Shown: one piece after another, positions 49,455-58,720 of the stretch | How the letters are laid out: each line of letters opens with the position of its first letter | How positions within the stretch are numbered: position 1 is the first letter of the stretch | Source: Hymenobacter armeniacus | GTDB taxonomy: Bacteria; Bacteroidota; Bacteroidia; Cytophagales; Hymenobacteraceae | Direction of reading: 5' to 3' | Assembly: GCF_014699055.1 (NCBI RefSeq) | Contig: NZ_JACXAC010000002.1 | Location: 620,001-684,000, forward strand | Length of the DNA: 64,000 nucleotides | Program-made: the position numbers and the translations under genes | The notes under the pieces: model-generated | Seen by the model: the letters and a program-made list of their open reading frames with translations, nothing else | The model's database searches: none | What the model was told of the DNA's origin: nothing

Positions 49455-52106
49455 ATGAAGCACTTTGTTACTGTCCTTTTTGCCGGGTTGCTTTCCCTGC
49501 CGGCCATGGCGCAAACCACGTTTTCCATCCGCGGGCGGGTACTGGATAAGGTGACCGGCGAGACCCTGCCCGGCGCCACCGTGCAGGTCACCGGCAACGG
49601 CCAGAACACCGGCAGCGGCGCCGATGCCGACGGCGGCTACAAAATTTCGAACCTGCCCGCCGGCACCTACACCGTGCAGGCCAGCTTTATTGGCTACAAG
49701 CCGGCCACCCAAACCGTCAAAATCACGACCCAAAGCGTGGTGGCCACCTTCGGCCTGAGCTCCGACAACGCGAGCCTGGAAGAAGTGACGGTGGTGGCGG
49801 CCCAGGCCCAGGAGCGCTCCACGCCGGTGGCCTTCTCGGCCGTGAACGAGGTGAAGCTGCGCGAAACCCTCTCCAACCGCGACCTGCCGATGATTCTCAA
49901 CGAGACGCCCGGCGTGTACGCCACCCAGGGCGGCGGCGGCACCGGCGACTCGCGCATCAACGTGCGCGGCTTCGACCAGCGCAACGTGGCCGTGCTCATC
50001 AACGGCGTGCCCGTGAACGACATGGAAACCGGCGCCGTGTTCTGGAGCAACTGGGACCTGGGCGACGTCACCAAGAGCCTGCAGGTGCAGCGCGGCCTCT
50101 CGGCGGCCAAGATTTCGGTGCCTTCGGTGGGCGGTTCCATCAACGTGCTCACCCGCGGCTTCGACGACAAGAAGGCCGCGCTGGCCCGCGTCGAAACCGG
50201 CTCGAACAACTACCAGAAATACTCGCTCATGCTCAGCTCGGGCCAGCTGAAGGGCGACTGGGCCGTGACCGTGTTCGGCTCGCGCCGCAGCCAAGACGGC
50301 TGGGTCGACAAAACCTTCGACGACGCCTGGACTTATTTCGGCAACATCAGCAAGCGCGTGGGGCACCACAGCTTTTCCCTCACCGGCATGGGCTCGCCCC
50401 AGAGCCACGGCCAGCGCACGTTTGCCAGCCGCGTGGGCGTGTATTCCAACGAGAAAGCGGCCGAGCTCGGCGCCACGCCCATCGCCAATGGCGACCGCGG
50501 CTTCCGCTACAACCCCAACTGGGGCGTGCTGAACCGCTACACCCTCGATGCCAACAAGCAACGCCAGTACCAGGGCGAGGAAGTGGTGAACGAGCGGGTG
50601 AACTACTACCACAAGCCCCAAATCAGCCTCAACCACGTTTGGAGCGCCTCCGAGAAACTCTCCGTTGCCACCGTGATTTACGGCTCGCGCGGCACGGGCG
50701 GCGGCAGCGGCACGGCGGGCTCGTCGGGCACGCTGCCGGTGAATGGCACCACCCAACAGCAGGATTTCCAGCGCGTGTACGACCTCAACTACGCCAACGT
50801 GAAAGCCAACGGGGAGCGGCAGTCCACCCAATACCTGGTGAACAGCGTGAACAGCCACCGCTGGTACGGCTTCATCACCGGCGCCGACTACCTGCTCACC
50901 CCGCAGCTCACGCTCTCGGCCGGCCTAGACGGCCGCACCTACTACGGCCTGCACTACCGCGAAATCCGCGACCTGCTGGGCGGCACCTACGCCTCCTCCA
51001 CGGCCGACCGCAACGCCGCTCCCAACGCCCTGCTCCGCGAAGGCGACAAGATTGGCTACAACTACGATGGCAAAACCCAGTGGCTGGGCGGCTACACGCA
51101 GCTTGAATACAAAACCCCGCTGCTGTCGGCGGTGCTCAGCGGCACCGTTTCCCAGATTCGCTACAAGCGCATCGACTACTTCCAGCTGAAGCAAAGCGAC
51201 AAGTTTGTGGAAACCGACTGGGCCGACTTCACCGGCTACAGCGTGAAGGCCGGCGCCAACTACAACCTCACCGAGCACGACAACCTGTTTGCCAACATCG
51301 GCTACAACAGCAAGGTGCCGTTCTTCAACTCGGTGTACGACCCGTCGGGCATTCGCTACCGCGACGTCAAGAACGAAGGCATCAGCTCCCTGGAAGTGGG
51401 CTACGGCATCAACTACCCCAGCCTGAAGGTGAACCTGAACGCCTACTACACCTACTGGGCCAACAAGAGCAGCAACAGCACCGGCCGCGACCCCGACGGC
51501 AACCTGCTCTACAACAACGTGCGCAACGTGGACGCCCGTCACATGGGCGTGGAGCTGGCGGTGGCCCAGGAAATCACCCGCTCGCTGCAGCTGAACGCCG
51601 CCATCAGCCTCGGCGACTGGCGCTGGGCCGGCAAAGGCCTGCTCACGCAGGTGAACGAGAGCAACCAGATAGTGGGCGACAACCTGGACCTGCCCATCTA
51701 CCTCAACGGCGTGCACGTGGGCGACGCCGCCCAGAACCAGTTCCAGCTGGGCCTGCGCTACGAGCCCATCAGCGGCCTCTACGTGCGGCCGTCGTTCCTG
51801 CTCTTCACCAAGTACTACGCCGGCTTCGACCCCCTGACCCTGCGCGAGCAAGCCAACAGCTTCGACTCGTTCCGGGTGCCCACCTCCCGCAACCTCGACC
51901 TGCACCTGGGCTACGACCTGCCGAAGCGCCTGTTCGGCGAAAAGCTGAAGCTCGGCGTGAAAGGCTCCGTCCTCAACCTGCTGAACGAGTTCTACATCAC
52001 CGACATTCCGGCCCGCTCCGGCGTAAACTACAGCAACCCCGGCCTGCTCGAGGCCTTTTACAACCGGGGCCGCACCTTCACGGTCGGCCTCTCGGCTACG
52101 CTGTAA
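49455..52106 (+). CDS. TonB-dependent receptor with carboxypeptidase-like regulatory domain
   Basis: An 883-residue outer-membrane receptor. The signal peptide MKHFVTVLFAGLLSLPAMAQ is followed by a carboxypeptidase regulatory-like domain (about 22-100, FSIRGRVLDKVTGETLPGAT and NLPAGTYTVQASFIGYKPAT), the plug (about 120-230, with NVRGFDQRNVAVLINGVPVND), and a 22-strand barrel to the C-terminus ending TFTVGLSATL, without a final aromatic. There is no SusD-like neighbour, so it is probably not a glycan receptor; an iron-chelate or other small ligand is more likely. The energy-coupling TonB box cannot be located confidently. Promoter at 49390, bidirectional terminator at 52121. Confidence 0.92.
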   Translation: MKHFVTVLFAGLLSLPAMAQTTFSIRGRVLDKVTGETLPGATVQVTGNGQNTGSGADADGGYKISNLPAGTYTVQASFIGYKPATQTVKITTQSVVATFGLSSDNASLEEVTVVAAQAQERSTPVAFSAVNEVKLRETLSNRDLPMILNETPGVYATQGGGGTGDSRINVRGFDQRNVAVLINGVPVNDMETGAVFWSNWDLGDVTKSLQVQRGLSAAKISVPSVGGSINVLTRGFDDKKAALARVETGSNNYQKYSLMLSSGQLKGDWAVTVFGSRRSQDGWVDKTFDDAWTYFGNISKRVGHHSFSLTGMGSPQSHGQRTFASRVGVYSNEKAAELGATPIANGDRGFRYNPNWGVLNRYTLDANKQRQYQGEEVVNERVNYYHKPQISLNHVWSASEKLSVATVIYGSRGTGGGSGTAGSSGTLPVNGTTQQQDFQRVYDLNYANVKANGERQSTQYLVNSVNSHRWYGFITGADYLLTPQLTLSAGLDGRTYYGLHYREIRDLLGGTYASSTADRNAAPNALLREGDKIGYNYDGKTQWLGGYTQLEYKTPLLSAVLSGTVSQIRYKRIDYFQLKQSDKFVETDWADFTGYSVKAGANYNLTEHDNLFANIGYNSKVPFFNSVYDPSGIRYRDVKNEGISSLEVGYGINYPSLKVNLNAYYTYWANKSSNSTGRDPDGNLLYNNVRNVDARHMGVELAVAQEITRSLQLNAAISLGDWRWAGKGLLTQVNESNQIVGDNLDLPIYLNGVHVGDAAQNQFQLGLRYEPISGLYVRPSFLLFTKYYAGFDPLTLREQANSFDSFRVPTSRNLDLHLGYDLPKRLFGEKLKLGVKGSVLNLLNEFYITDIPARSGVNYSNPGLLEAFYNRGRTFTVGLSATL

Positions 52107-52120
52107 TTAATCAACCGAGG

Positions 52121-52169
52121 CCACGCAAAAGCCCCGCTTCCTGCATCAGGAGGCGGGGCTTTTGCGTGG
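52121..52169. terminator. Bidirectional terminator between convergent genes
   Basis: CCACGCAAAAGCCCCGC at 52121 pairs perfectly with GCGGGGCTTTTGCGTGG ending at 52169; an inner CCTG/CAGG pair shortens the loop. A U-tract is present on each strand. It lies between the TonB receptor gene and the response regulator gene, which end toward each other. Confidence 0.88.
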
Positions 52170-52190
52170 GGGCAAAGTTGAGTTGCCGTT

Positions 52191-52604
52191 CTACCGGTTG
52201 CCGGCGGCGGCGGCGGCCAGCACGGCGCTGCGCATTTCTTCCGGCGAAGTGTTTTTCACCAGGTAGCTGTGGGCGCCTTCGGCCAGCACGGTGGTCACCA
52301 GCGAAGGGTCGTCGTGCATGGAAATGATGACCACGCGCACGTTGGGAAACTGGGTGCGCAGCAGGCGGGTGGTTTGCAGGCCGTCGAGGATGGGCATTTG
52401 CATGTCCATGAGCACCACGTTGGGGCGGCTGCCCTGGTCGAGCAGCTCCAGGAGCTCCTGGCCGTTGCCGGCTTCGCATATCACTTCGATGCCCGCGTAG
52501 CCGCTCAGCAGCGCCCGCAGGCCCTTGCGGAACAGAATGTGGTCGTCGACGATGGCCAGGCGCACGGGCACAGCCGTGGCCGAGGAGGCGGAGGGTGAGG
52601 TCAT
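52191..52604 (-). CDS. Receiver-only response regulator (NarL-like, no HTH)
   Basis: A 137-residue receiver domain. The acidic pocket is Asp20-Asp21 (AIVDDH), the phosphoacceptor Asp67 (VVLMDMQMP), the conserved Ser in VVIISMHDD and Lys in YLVKNTSPEE. NarL-family members have a LuxR HTH immediately after this point; here the protein ends (AVLAAAAAGNR, stop) just where the linker to the HTH would begin. There is no downstream frame with an HTH before the terminator. The gene overlaps its partner histidine kinase by four bases (ATGA), so they are translationally coupled. Output must be through protein binding or this is a relic; see Findings. Confidence 0.87.
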   Translation of the reverse strand: MTSPSASSATAVPVRLAIVDDHILFRKGLRALLSGYAGIEVICEAGNGQELLELLDQGSRPNVVLMDMQMPILDGLQTTRLLRTQFPNVRVVIISMHDDPSLVTTVLAEGAHSYLVKNTSPEEMRSAVLAAAAAGNR

Positions 52605-53422
52605 GTATTGAGCGTGAAAGTAGGCGCCGGCGTGCCCGCGGGCAGCAGCGTAACGGGTAAAATGGCCTCGACGCGGGTGCCCGCGCCGGGTTGGGACTGG
52701 TAGTGCAACTGGCCGCCCAGCACGGCCACCCGGCTGCGCAGGTTGATGAGGCCCATGCCCACCGGCTGGCCGTGCGGGCCGGGCGGGGGCAGCTCCTCCA
52801 GGGCGGCCAGGTCGAAGCCCTGGCCGTCGTCGGAGTACGTGAGGGTGAGCAGGCCGGGGCTGGCGCCCACGCGCAGCACAATGTGCGCCGCCTGGGCGTG
52901 CAGCAGGCCGTTGGTGAGCAGCTCCTGGGCAATGCGGTACACCATGAGCTCGTGCGGCGGAATGAGGCGGCCCAGGTGGCCGTCTTGCTCCAGGCGCACC
53001 TCGGGGCCGTGGTCGGCGGGCACGGCCTGCACCAGCGCCCGCAGGGCCTGCGTCAGGCCCAGCTGCTGCAGGGTGGCGGGCTGCAGGTTGCGCGAAATGC
53101 GCCGCACCTCGGCCACGGCCTGGTCGATGAGGGCGCTGGCTTCGGGCGAGGGCGGGCTGCCCGGTGCGAATAAGTGCAGCTTGGCCAGCGCCAGAATGGT
53201 GCCCACGCCGTCGTGCAGCTCACCGGCAATGCGCTGGCGCTCGTCTTCCTGGGCCACCAGCGCCGCGGCCAGGGCTTGTTGCTGCGCGGCTTCCTGCAGC
53301 TGCGCCACCTCCTGCTGTTGGCGCAGCTGTCCCCGTTGGTAGCGTACCACAAACCACACCAGCCCTAGCACGAGCAGGAGCAATGTCGGAGTGAGGAGAA
53401 ACAACGGTAAAAGGCTATTCAC
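52601..53422 (-). CDS. Sensor histidine kinase (NarX/DesK-type, HisKA_3)
   Basis: A 273-residue membrane kinase with one N-terminal membrane segment (LLPLFLLTPTLLLLVLGLVW). Helical residues lead to the H-box ERQRIAGELHDGVG, with phosphoaccepting His70, then the N-box (ELLTNGLLHA) and G-box (SDDGQGFDL, GMGLINLRSRV) of the ATPase domain. No periplasmic or PAS sensory domain is present, so it senses at or in the membrane or through partners. The start is GTG at 53422, since ATG 53424 is followed directly by a stop in its frame. It precedes and overlaps the receiver gene by four bases. Confidence 0.88.
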   Translation of the reverse strand: MNSLLPLFLLTPTLLLLVLGLVWFVVRYQRGQLRQQQEVAQLQEAAQQQALAAALVAQEDERQRIAGELHDGVGTILALAKLHLFAPGSPPSPEASALIDQAVAEVRRISRNLQPATLQQLGLTQALRALVQAVPADHGPEVRLEQDGHLGRLIPPHELMVYRIAQELLTNGLLHAQAAHIVLRVGASPGLLTLTYSDDGQGFDLAALEELPPPGPHGQPVGMGLINLRSRVAVLGGQLHYQSQPGAGTRVEAILPVTLLPAGTPAPTFTLNT

Positions 53423-53583
53423 ATGAAGGCCCTCGGCGGGCAGGTGTCACAAAGAAGTAGAAAAAAAGCCGCTTGCAGGAGGCTTGTGTTATGTAGCTCT
53501 TCAGAATTCGTAGCCCAGGGGCTGCAATTTGGATTGCCATCCGACGTTGCAACGCCGTTGCCAGCCGCTATTCGGCCTGTCAA

Positions 53584-54276
53584 TTAGTATGTAGCCAGTT
53601 GGGCGTTGGGCTGGACCGGCGAAGGCAATTCCCGTTTTGCGCGCAGGAAAGCAAGCGTGAGAAACCAGTTGAAAGCCAAACCAGCCAGGGCCACAATGAT
53701 GTATTTCCAAGTCTGGTCGTAGATGGTGACGGTTAAATACTCTTGGCTAAAGGCCGTGACCGTGCCAGCCGAATATACCAGCTGCCCCACGCTGAGCAGC
53801 CACAACGGGTCGTGCCACAGACGTAGCGTAGGGGTGCGGCTTATGTTCTGTTCCAAGTACGCCATGGCAACGGCGGCCAGCAGAGCGCACTGCGTGATGC
53901 GGGCGTAGGCGACCCCTAAAGCGCCATCGTACCAATACACGCCTGCGCTGCTCAGCACCATCAGGGCGGCGGCAATGCCAAGCAGCCGACGCTGCAGCGC
54001 CGAATCCAGCACCTGACGATATACTGCCCAGAACAAAACCACCTTGCAACAGTTGAACCCGGCCACCAGCCACCAGTTGGTGGACAGGTAGGCCGGATAC
54101 AGCACCGTAATGGTCACCACGAAAAAGGCCGAGATGTACACGTAGTTGCTGAGCAGCTTCACCGCCGGCGAAAAATGCTTGCGCCGCAGCCACACCACCG
54201 CCATGGGTATGACGATGCTGGCCTGCATGACATGCATCATCATCATGCTCACCGCATTAAGCTGTTCCTTCGTCAT
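53584..54276 (-). CDS. Hypothetical membrane protein (about six TM segments)
   Basis: A 230-residue integral membrane protein. Hydrophobic segments include residues about 15-29, 42-62, 70-87, 99-117, 127-145 and 195-215. Aromatic and Ser/Thr residues are frequent in the segments; the family is not recognised. Start ATG 54276 (MTKEQLNAVSMMMMHVMQAS) has several Met residues. The 162 bp between it and the kinase gene hold no apparent gene. It may share a promoter with the small gene upstream at 54620 (32-bp gap). Confidence 0.7.
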   Translation of the reverse strand: MTKEQLNAVSMMMMHVMQASIVIPMAVVWLRRKHFSPAVKLLSNYVYISAFFVVTITVLYPAYLSTNWWLVAGFNCCKVVLFWAVYRQVLDSALQRRLLGIAAALMVLSSAGVYWYDGALGVAYARITQCALLAAVAMAYLEQNISRTPTLRLWHDPLWLLSVGQLVYSAGTVTAFSQEYLTVTIYDQTWKYIIVALAGLAFNWFLTLAFLRAKRELPSPVQPNAQLATY

Positions 54277-54308
54277 TGTCGGGCTGGGTAGAGCGGAAGA
54301 GAAGGGGG

Positions 54309-54620
54309 TTAGCTGTTCAGAAAGTTGGCTTGGCCGGAGTGGGGCGGGCCGCAGGATGCCTCATCGGCGATGATGAAGCCGTCGCCAAGCTGGTCGTTTT
54401 CATTGGCTTCGGCCCCCACGGCCAACAGCTGCGGCACGCCGTTGTCGAGGCCGTAGTAGATGCGAATACCCATGCCGCCTTGTGCCAGCAGGGTTTCGAT
54501 GATTTTGCGGCCAAAGAAGTACGATTGTACCTGGCCGGGATTTGCTTCGCGGTAGTTTTTGGTTAGCTCGGTTGCGCGAGCTTCGGTAATGGGACTGCCT
54601 TCGTTGCCGTCAAATGCCAT
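54309..54620 (-). CDS. Hypothetical protein (103 aa), Bacteroidota type
   Basis: A 103-residue protein with the recurrent Bacteroidota layout F-D-G-N-E-G-x-P-I near the start (MAFDGNEGSPITEARATELT), then YREANPGQVQSYFFGRKIIETLLAQGG, followed by a Gly/Ile/Tyr-rich strand MGIRIYYGLDNGVPQLLAVGAEANENDQLG. The family has no known function. The start ATG 54620 is preferred to 54674, which would add a hydrophobic tail. It probably forms an operon with the membrane protein gene downstream (33-bp gap). Confidence 0.7.
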   Translation of the reverse strand: MAFDGNEGSPITEARATELTKNYREANPGQVQSYFFGRKIIETLLAQGGMGIRIYYGLDNGVPQLLAVGAEANENDQLGDGFIIADEASCGPPHSGQANFLNS

Positions 54621-54719
54621 AAAAGGGAGTAAAAAATGTAATAAAAAAAAGTTTGGGTTGGATGGATAGGCCAAATATAGGCGGTGGCGACGTCAAACAA
54701 TATTTGGATTAAAAAATCT

Positions 54720-55025
54720 TTACCACGCCCGGCCGGGGCCGCCGGGCAAATGGTCGTGCTCGTCGTCGTCGTCATCGTCCGACACTGGGTCGTCGTCGTC
54801 GTCAACCTCTTCTTCGTCAGCTGATTCATCAGAATCGTCTTCTTCGTCCAGCGTGTCAAACACGCGGTCGAGCGACGCCTCGGCGTGCCGCAGCTTGTGC
54901 CGGCACAGCCGGATAAGCTCCGCCGAGCGCTCGACCCGGGCGGTGAGGTCGTCTACGTCCACGGCGTCTGTTTCCAGCGCCCGCAAGATGGTTTCCAGTT
55001 CTTCGATGGCTTCGCGATACGTCAT
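54720..55025 (-). CDS. xseB: Exodeoxyribonuclease VII small subunit with acidic tail
   Basis: XseB binds XseA to form exonuclease VII, which degrades single-stranded DNA. Residues 1-58 (MTYREAIEELETILRALETD, then VDVDDLTARVERSAELIRLC) are the small helical subunit as in most bacteria. The remaining ~40 residues form a very acidic tail, containing DEEDDSDESADEEEVDDDDD and six more consecutive Asp residues, which is absent from the E. coli protein (80 aa). Such tails may bind divalent cations, mimic DNA or compete for DNA on the XseA subunit. It is immediately downstream of xseA (14-bp gap), as in many genomes. Confidence 0.9.
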   Translation of the reverse strand: MTYREAIEELETILRALETDAVDVDDLTARVERSAELIRLCRHKLRHAEASLDRVFDTLDEEDDSDESADEEEVDDDDDPVSDDDDDDEHDHLPGGPGRAW

Positions 55026-55038
55026 GGGGTGGCAATGA

Positions 55039-56412
55039 TTACGATTGGGAATGAGCGGGCTGTGAAGGCCCGGCCAGGTATTCCTGCACCGCCGCCGCGC
55101 GGGCCAGCCGTAGCTCGGCGCGGTGCAGGTGGCGCTCCAGGGTGAGCTGCAACCGGAAGCGGCGGCGCAGCACGTCTTCGCGCCGGCGCCGGTGGTGGCG
55201 AATGAAGCGGCTCAGCAGGGCCCGGCCGCGCCGGCGCAGGCCGCGCTGCTCGCGGGCCAGCCGCCGGCGCGCGGCGCGCGGCAACTGGTGCCGGTAGCGT
55301 TCCAAGCCCAGGCCCAATTGGCGCAGCTGCTCGCGTGGGCCCAGCGTGGCCAGGCGGGCGCGCTCGCGCAAGGCGTTGCGGGCAGCATCGAGCTGGCGGT
55401 GGGCGGCGTAGCGGCTGCGCCCGCTGAGCTGGTCGAGACGGGCATGGCGCTGGCTGAGCTGGCGGCGCGCCAGCGCGGCCACCTGCTCGCCGTAGCCCAG
55501 CAAAGTGGCTTCGAGGCGGGCCAAGCGCTCCACCAGAAAGGCGGCCACGGCAGTGGGTGTTTTTAGGGCGCGGTGAGCGGCCAGGTCCACCACGGCTTCG
55601 TCGCGCTCGTGCCCGATGCCCGTGAGCACGGGCAGCGGAAACGCCCCCACCGCCGCTGCCAGGCCATATTCGTCAAACGCCAGTAAATCGGTGCGGCTGC
55701 CGCCGCCCCGAATAATGACCACGGCGTCGAACTGGCTGCGGCGGGCGCGCACGCCGGCCAGCGCGGCGCGAATGCTGGCCGGGGCGTCGTCGCCCTGCAT
55801 GGTGGCCGGGAACAGCGTGAGGGCAAAATCGTAGGGCGCTTCGTCCAGTTGCTGCACAAAATCCTGAAAGCCGGCCGCGGTAGGAGAGGAGATGACGGCC
55901 AAGCGCTGCGGCGCCAAAGGCAGCGCCAGGAGCTTCTGGCGTTCCAGCAAGCCTTTTTCTTCCAGCTGGCGCAGGGTGCGCAGCCGCTGCAGGGCCAACT
56001 CGCCCACGGTGTAGCTCGGGTCGATGGCCAGCACGTCAAGGCTGAGGCCGTACTGCTCATGGAAGCGCACCTGCACGCGCAGCAGCAGCTTCAGGCCGGG
56101 GCGCAGGGGCTGACCGGTGTGCCGCTCAAAAGCCGGGGCTATCTGTTGGAAGCGCTGGCTCCAGAGAGTGGCGCGGGCCTGGGCTTTGAGGGGCGTGCCG
56201 CGGCCGTCGGTGGTTTGTTCGGTGAGGGTGAGGTAGCAGTGCGCGCCGGCAAAGCGCGGCGCGGTGAGCTCGGCCACTTCGGCCACCACCCAATAGGAGT
56301 CGGCCAACTGCTGCTGCAGGGCCTGGCGCACGCGGGCCAGCAGGTCGGCCAGTCCCAGCGGGGGCGGCGGCAGCAAGGATGGAAGCTCGGGGCGGCGGTT
56401 GTAGAGCGGCAT
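55039..56412 (-). CDS. xseA: Exodeoxyribonuclease VII large subunit
   Basis: XseA is the catalytic subunit that, with XseB, chops single-stranded DNA from either end. The 457-residue protein has an N-terminal OB fold (YWVVAEVAELTAPRFAGAHCYLTLTE), and the nuclease core with GLSLDVLAIDPSYTVGE, then LALPLAPQRLAVISSPTAAGFQDF, the conserved VVIIRGGGSRTDLLAFDEYGLA and TGIGHERDEAVVDLAAHRALKTPTAVA. The C-terminal ~150 residues are helical and basic (ARRQLSQRHARLDQLSGRSR), forming the coiled region that receives XseB. Start ATG 56412 gives the normal length (E. coli: 456). Confidence 0.95.
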   Translation of the reverse strand: MPLYNRRPELPSLLPPPPLGLADLLARVRQALQQQLADSYWVVAEVAELTAPRFAGAHCYLTLTEQTTDGRGTPLKAQARATLWSQRFQQIAPAFERHTGQPLRPGLKLLLRVQVRFHEQYGLSLDVLAIDPSYTVGELALQRLRTLRQLEEKGLLERQKLLALPLAPQRLAVISSPTAAGFQDFVQQLDEAPYDFALTLFPATMQGDDAPASIRAALAGVRARRSQFDAVVIIRGGGSRTDLLAFDEYGLAAAVGAFPLPVLTGIGHERDEAVVDLAAHRALKTPTAVAAFLVERLARLEATLLGYGEQVAALARRQLSQRHARLDQLSGRSRYAAHRQLDAARNALRERARLATLGPREQLRQLGLGLERYRHQLPRAARRRLAREQRGLRRRGRALLSRFIRHHRRRREDVLRRRFRLQLTLERHLHRAELRLARAAAVQEYLAGPSQPAHSQS

Positions 56413-56575
56413 TGGCGCAAGTTACGGGCGGCGGTGTGGATGGGCTATGGCACGGGGGCGTGTTTTGGGCGGTGCCGGGCCCGGCAGGCTGCTTTTTCTC
56501 TGCGGCGGTGCAGCGTTCCGGATGCAGGGCCGTCTGTACCTTCACGGCATCATTTCCCATTCCAACACTTTTTTC

Positions 56576-58642
56576 ATGATTTCAACTTCTGTTGCGCGGC
56601 GCATTGGTCTGGCCGTGCTCGGGCTCGGCAGCCTGGTGGCCACCAGCGCTTCGGCCCAAACCGCCAAACCCGCTGCGGCGCAAAAAGGCGTCGGCGTCAA
56701 CATCGCCAACATCGACCCCTCGGTGAAGCCCTGCGAGGATTTCTTCCACTACGCGTCGGGCAACTGGCTCAAAAACAACCCCATTCCGGCCGCCGAGTCG
56801 CGTTGGGGTTCCTTCAACGAGCTGGCCGACCACAACAACGCCACCCTGCGCGCCATCCTCAACGATGCCGCCAAGAACGCCGCCAAGGCCCCCAAAGGCT
56901 CGAACGCGCAAAAAGTAGGCGACTACTACGCCTCGGCCATGGACTCGGCCGCCATTGAGGCCGCCGGCCTCAAATACCTGCAGCCCCACCTCAACCGCAT
57001 CGCGGCCGTGAAGGACCTGGGCGAGATGCAGCGCCTGCTGGCCGACCCCAAAGCCCACGTGGGCAGCGTGTGGTACAGCTCGGGCGTGGGCCAGGACCAG
57101 AAAATCAGCACGCAATACGCGGTGCAGATGTACCAAGGCGGCCTCTCGCTGCCCGACCGTGATTACTACCTCAAGGACGACCCTCGCTCCAAGAGCATCC
57201 GCACGGCTTACGAGACCTACCTCGTGAACACCTTCAAAATGCTGGGCGACAACGAGGCCACGGCCAAAACCAACGCCGCCGCCGTACAGCGCATCGAAAC
57301 GCGCCTGGCCAAGGCCAGCAAGAGCCGCGTGGACCTGCGCGACCCCTACGCCAACTACAATAAGATGACGCTGGCCCAGGCCGACGGCGCCTTCCCCAAC
57401 CTCGCCTTGCCGCTCACGCTGAAAGAAAGCGGCCTGGGCGCCGCCAAGGAGGTCATCGTGGGCCAGCCCGAGTTCCTAAAAGAAGTGAGCAACATGCTGA
57501 AGGACGAGCCCATCGCCGACCAGAAGCAGTACCTGCGCTTCCACTTGGTGAGCAGCGTGGTGCCGGCCTTGCCCAAGGCGTTTGGCGACGAATACTTTAA
57601 GTTTTCGCAAACGCTGAGCGGCGCCAAAAAGCAGCAGCCCCGCTGGAAGCGCATGCTGGGCGCCACCGACCGCGCCCTGGGCGAAGCTTTCGGCCAGCTC
57701 TACGTGGACAAAGCTTTCTCGCCCGCGGCCAAGGCCCGTGCCAAGCAGATGATTGAGAACCTGCGCGTGGCCTACGCCGAGCGCATCAAGGCCACCGACT
57801 GGATGAGCGAAGCCACCAAGAAGGAGGCCCTGAAAAAGCTGAATGCCTTCGTGGTAAAAATCGGCTACCCCGACAAGTGGAAGGACTATTCGAGCCTGAC
57901 CATCACGCGCGAGAGCTACCTGAAAAACATGCTGGCCGCCCGCGAGTGGGCCAACGAAGACCAAATCAAGCACTTCGGCAAGCCGATTGACCGCAACGAG
58001 TGGGAAATGACCCCGCCCACGGTGAACGCCTACTACAACCCGCCGATGAACGAGATTGTGTTCCCGGCCGGCATCCTGCAGCCGCCCTTCTACGACCCCA
58101 AGGCCGACGACGCGGTGAACTACGGCGGCATCGGCGCCGTCATCGGCCACGAAATGACCCACGGCTTCGACGACCAGGGCCGCCAATACGACGCCGAAGG
58201 CAACCTGAAGGACTGGTGGACCAAAGAGGACGCCGACAAATTCAACGCCAAGGCGGCCGTGGTGGGCAAGCAGTACGATGCCTTCACGCCGCTGGACTCG
58301 GTGCACGTGAACGGCAAGCTGACCATGGGCGAAAACCTGGCCGACCTCGGCGGCCTCACCATCGCCTACCAGGCGTTTGAAAAAACTCCGCAGGCCAAGG
58401 CGCAGCAGAAAATCGACGGCTTCACGCCGGAGCAGCGCTTCTTCCTGGCCTACGCCCAGATTTGGCGCACCAACGCGCGGCCCGAGTTCCTGCGTCAGCA
58501 GGTGCAGGTCGACCCGCACTCGCCGGCGCAGTTCCGCACCAACGGCCCGCTCATGAACATGCCGGAGTTTTACAAAGCCTTCGGCTGCCAAGACGGCAAC
58601 AAGATGATGCGCGCCCAGGCCGACCGCTCCAAAATCTGGTAA
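56576..58642 (+). CDS. M13 family metallopeptidase (neprilysin/PepO-like), exported
   Basis: A 688-residue zinc endopeptidase of the neprilysin family, exported by a signal peptide (MISTSVARRIGLAVLGLGSL). The catalytic zinc site is His525-Glu526 with His529 (IGHEMTH) and the third ligand Glu586 (GENLADLGG). Substrate recognition by the conserved NAYYNPPMNEIVFPAG segment and the CxxW C-terminal residue (AQADRSKIW) are typical. ATG 56576 is preferred to 56447. It is followed after about 150 bp by a paralogous copy that shares a 138-bp near-identical DNA block. A plausible but imperfect terminator is at 58665. Confidence 0.93.
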   Translation: MISTSVARRIGLAVLGLGSLVATSASAQTAKPAAAQKGVGVNIANIDPSVKPCEDFFHYASGNWLKNNPIPAAESRWGSFNELADHNNATLRAILNDAAKNAAKAPKGSNAQKVGDYYASAMDSAAIEAAGLKYLQPHLNRIAAVKDLGEMQRLLADPKAHVGSVWYSSGVGQDQKISTQYAVQMYQGGLSLPDRDYYLKDDPRSKSIRTAYETYLVNTFKMLGDNEATAKTNAAAVQRIETRLAKASKSRVDLRDPYANYNKMTLAQADGAFPNLALPLTLKESGLGAAKEVIVGQPEFLKEVSNMLKDEPIADQKQYLRFHLVSSVVPALPKAFGDEYFKFSQTLSGAKKQQPRWKRMLGATDRALGEAFGQLYVDKAFSPAAKARAKQMIENLRVAYAERIKATDWMSEATKKEALKKLNAFVVKIGYPDKWKDYSSLTITRESYLKNMLAAREWANEDQIKHFGKPIDRNEWEMTPPTVNAYYNPPMNEIVFPAGILQPPFYDPKADDAVNYGGIGAVIGHEMTHGFDDQGRQYDAEGNLKDWWTKEDADKFNAKAAVVGKQYDAFTPLDSVHVNGKLTMGENLADLGGLTIAYQAFEKTPQAKAQQKIDGFTPEQRFFLAYAQIWRTNARPEFLRQQVQVDPHSPAQFRTNGPLMNMPEFYKAFGCQDGNKMMRAQADRSKIW

Positions 58643-58664
58643 GCTGAACGCTTGATTGGCATGC

Positions 58665-58720
58665 GAAAAGGAGGAATGAAGGAGTTGGCGACTGTTGCTA
58701 ATCTTTCATTCTTCCTTTTC
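58665..58720 (+). terminator. Imperfect terminator-like hairpin
   Basis: GAAAAGGAGGAATGAAGGA around 58665 can pair with TCTTTCATTCTTCCTTTTC ending at 58720, with a loop of about 20 bases. It is A+T-rich and imperfect, so weaker than the other terminators. T residues follow in the next bases. Confidence 0.5.
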
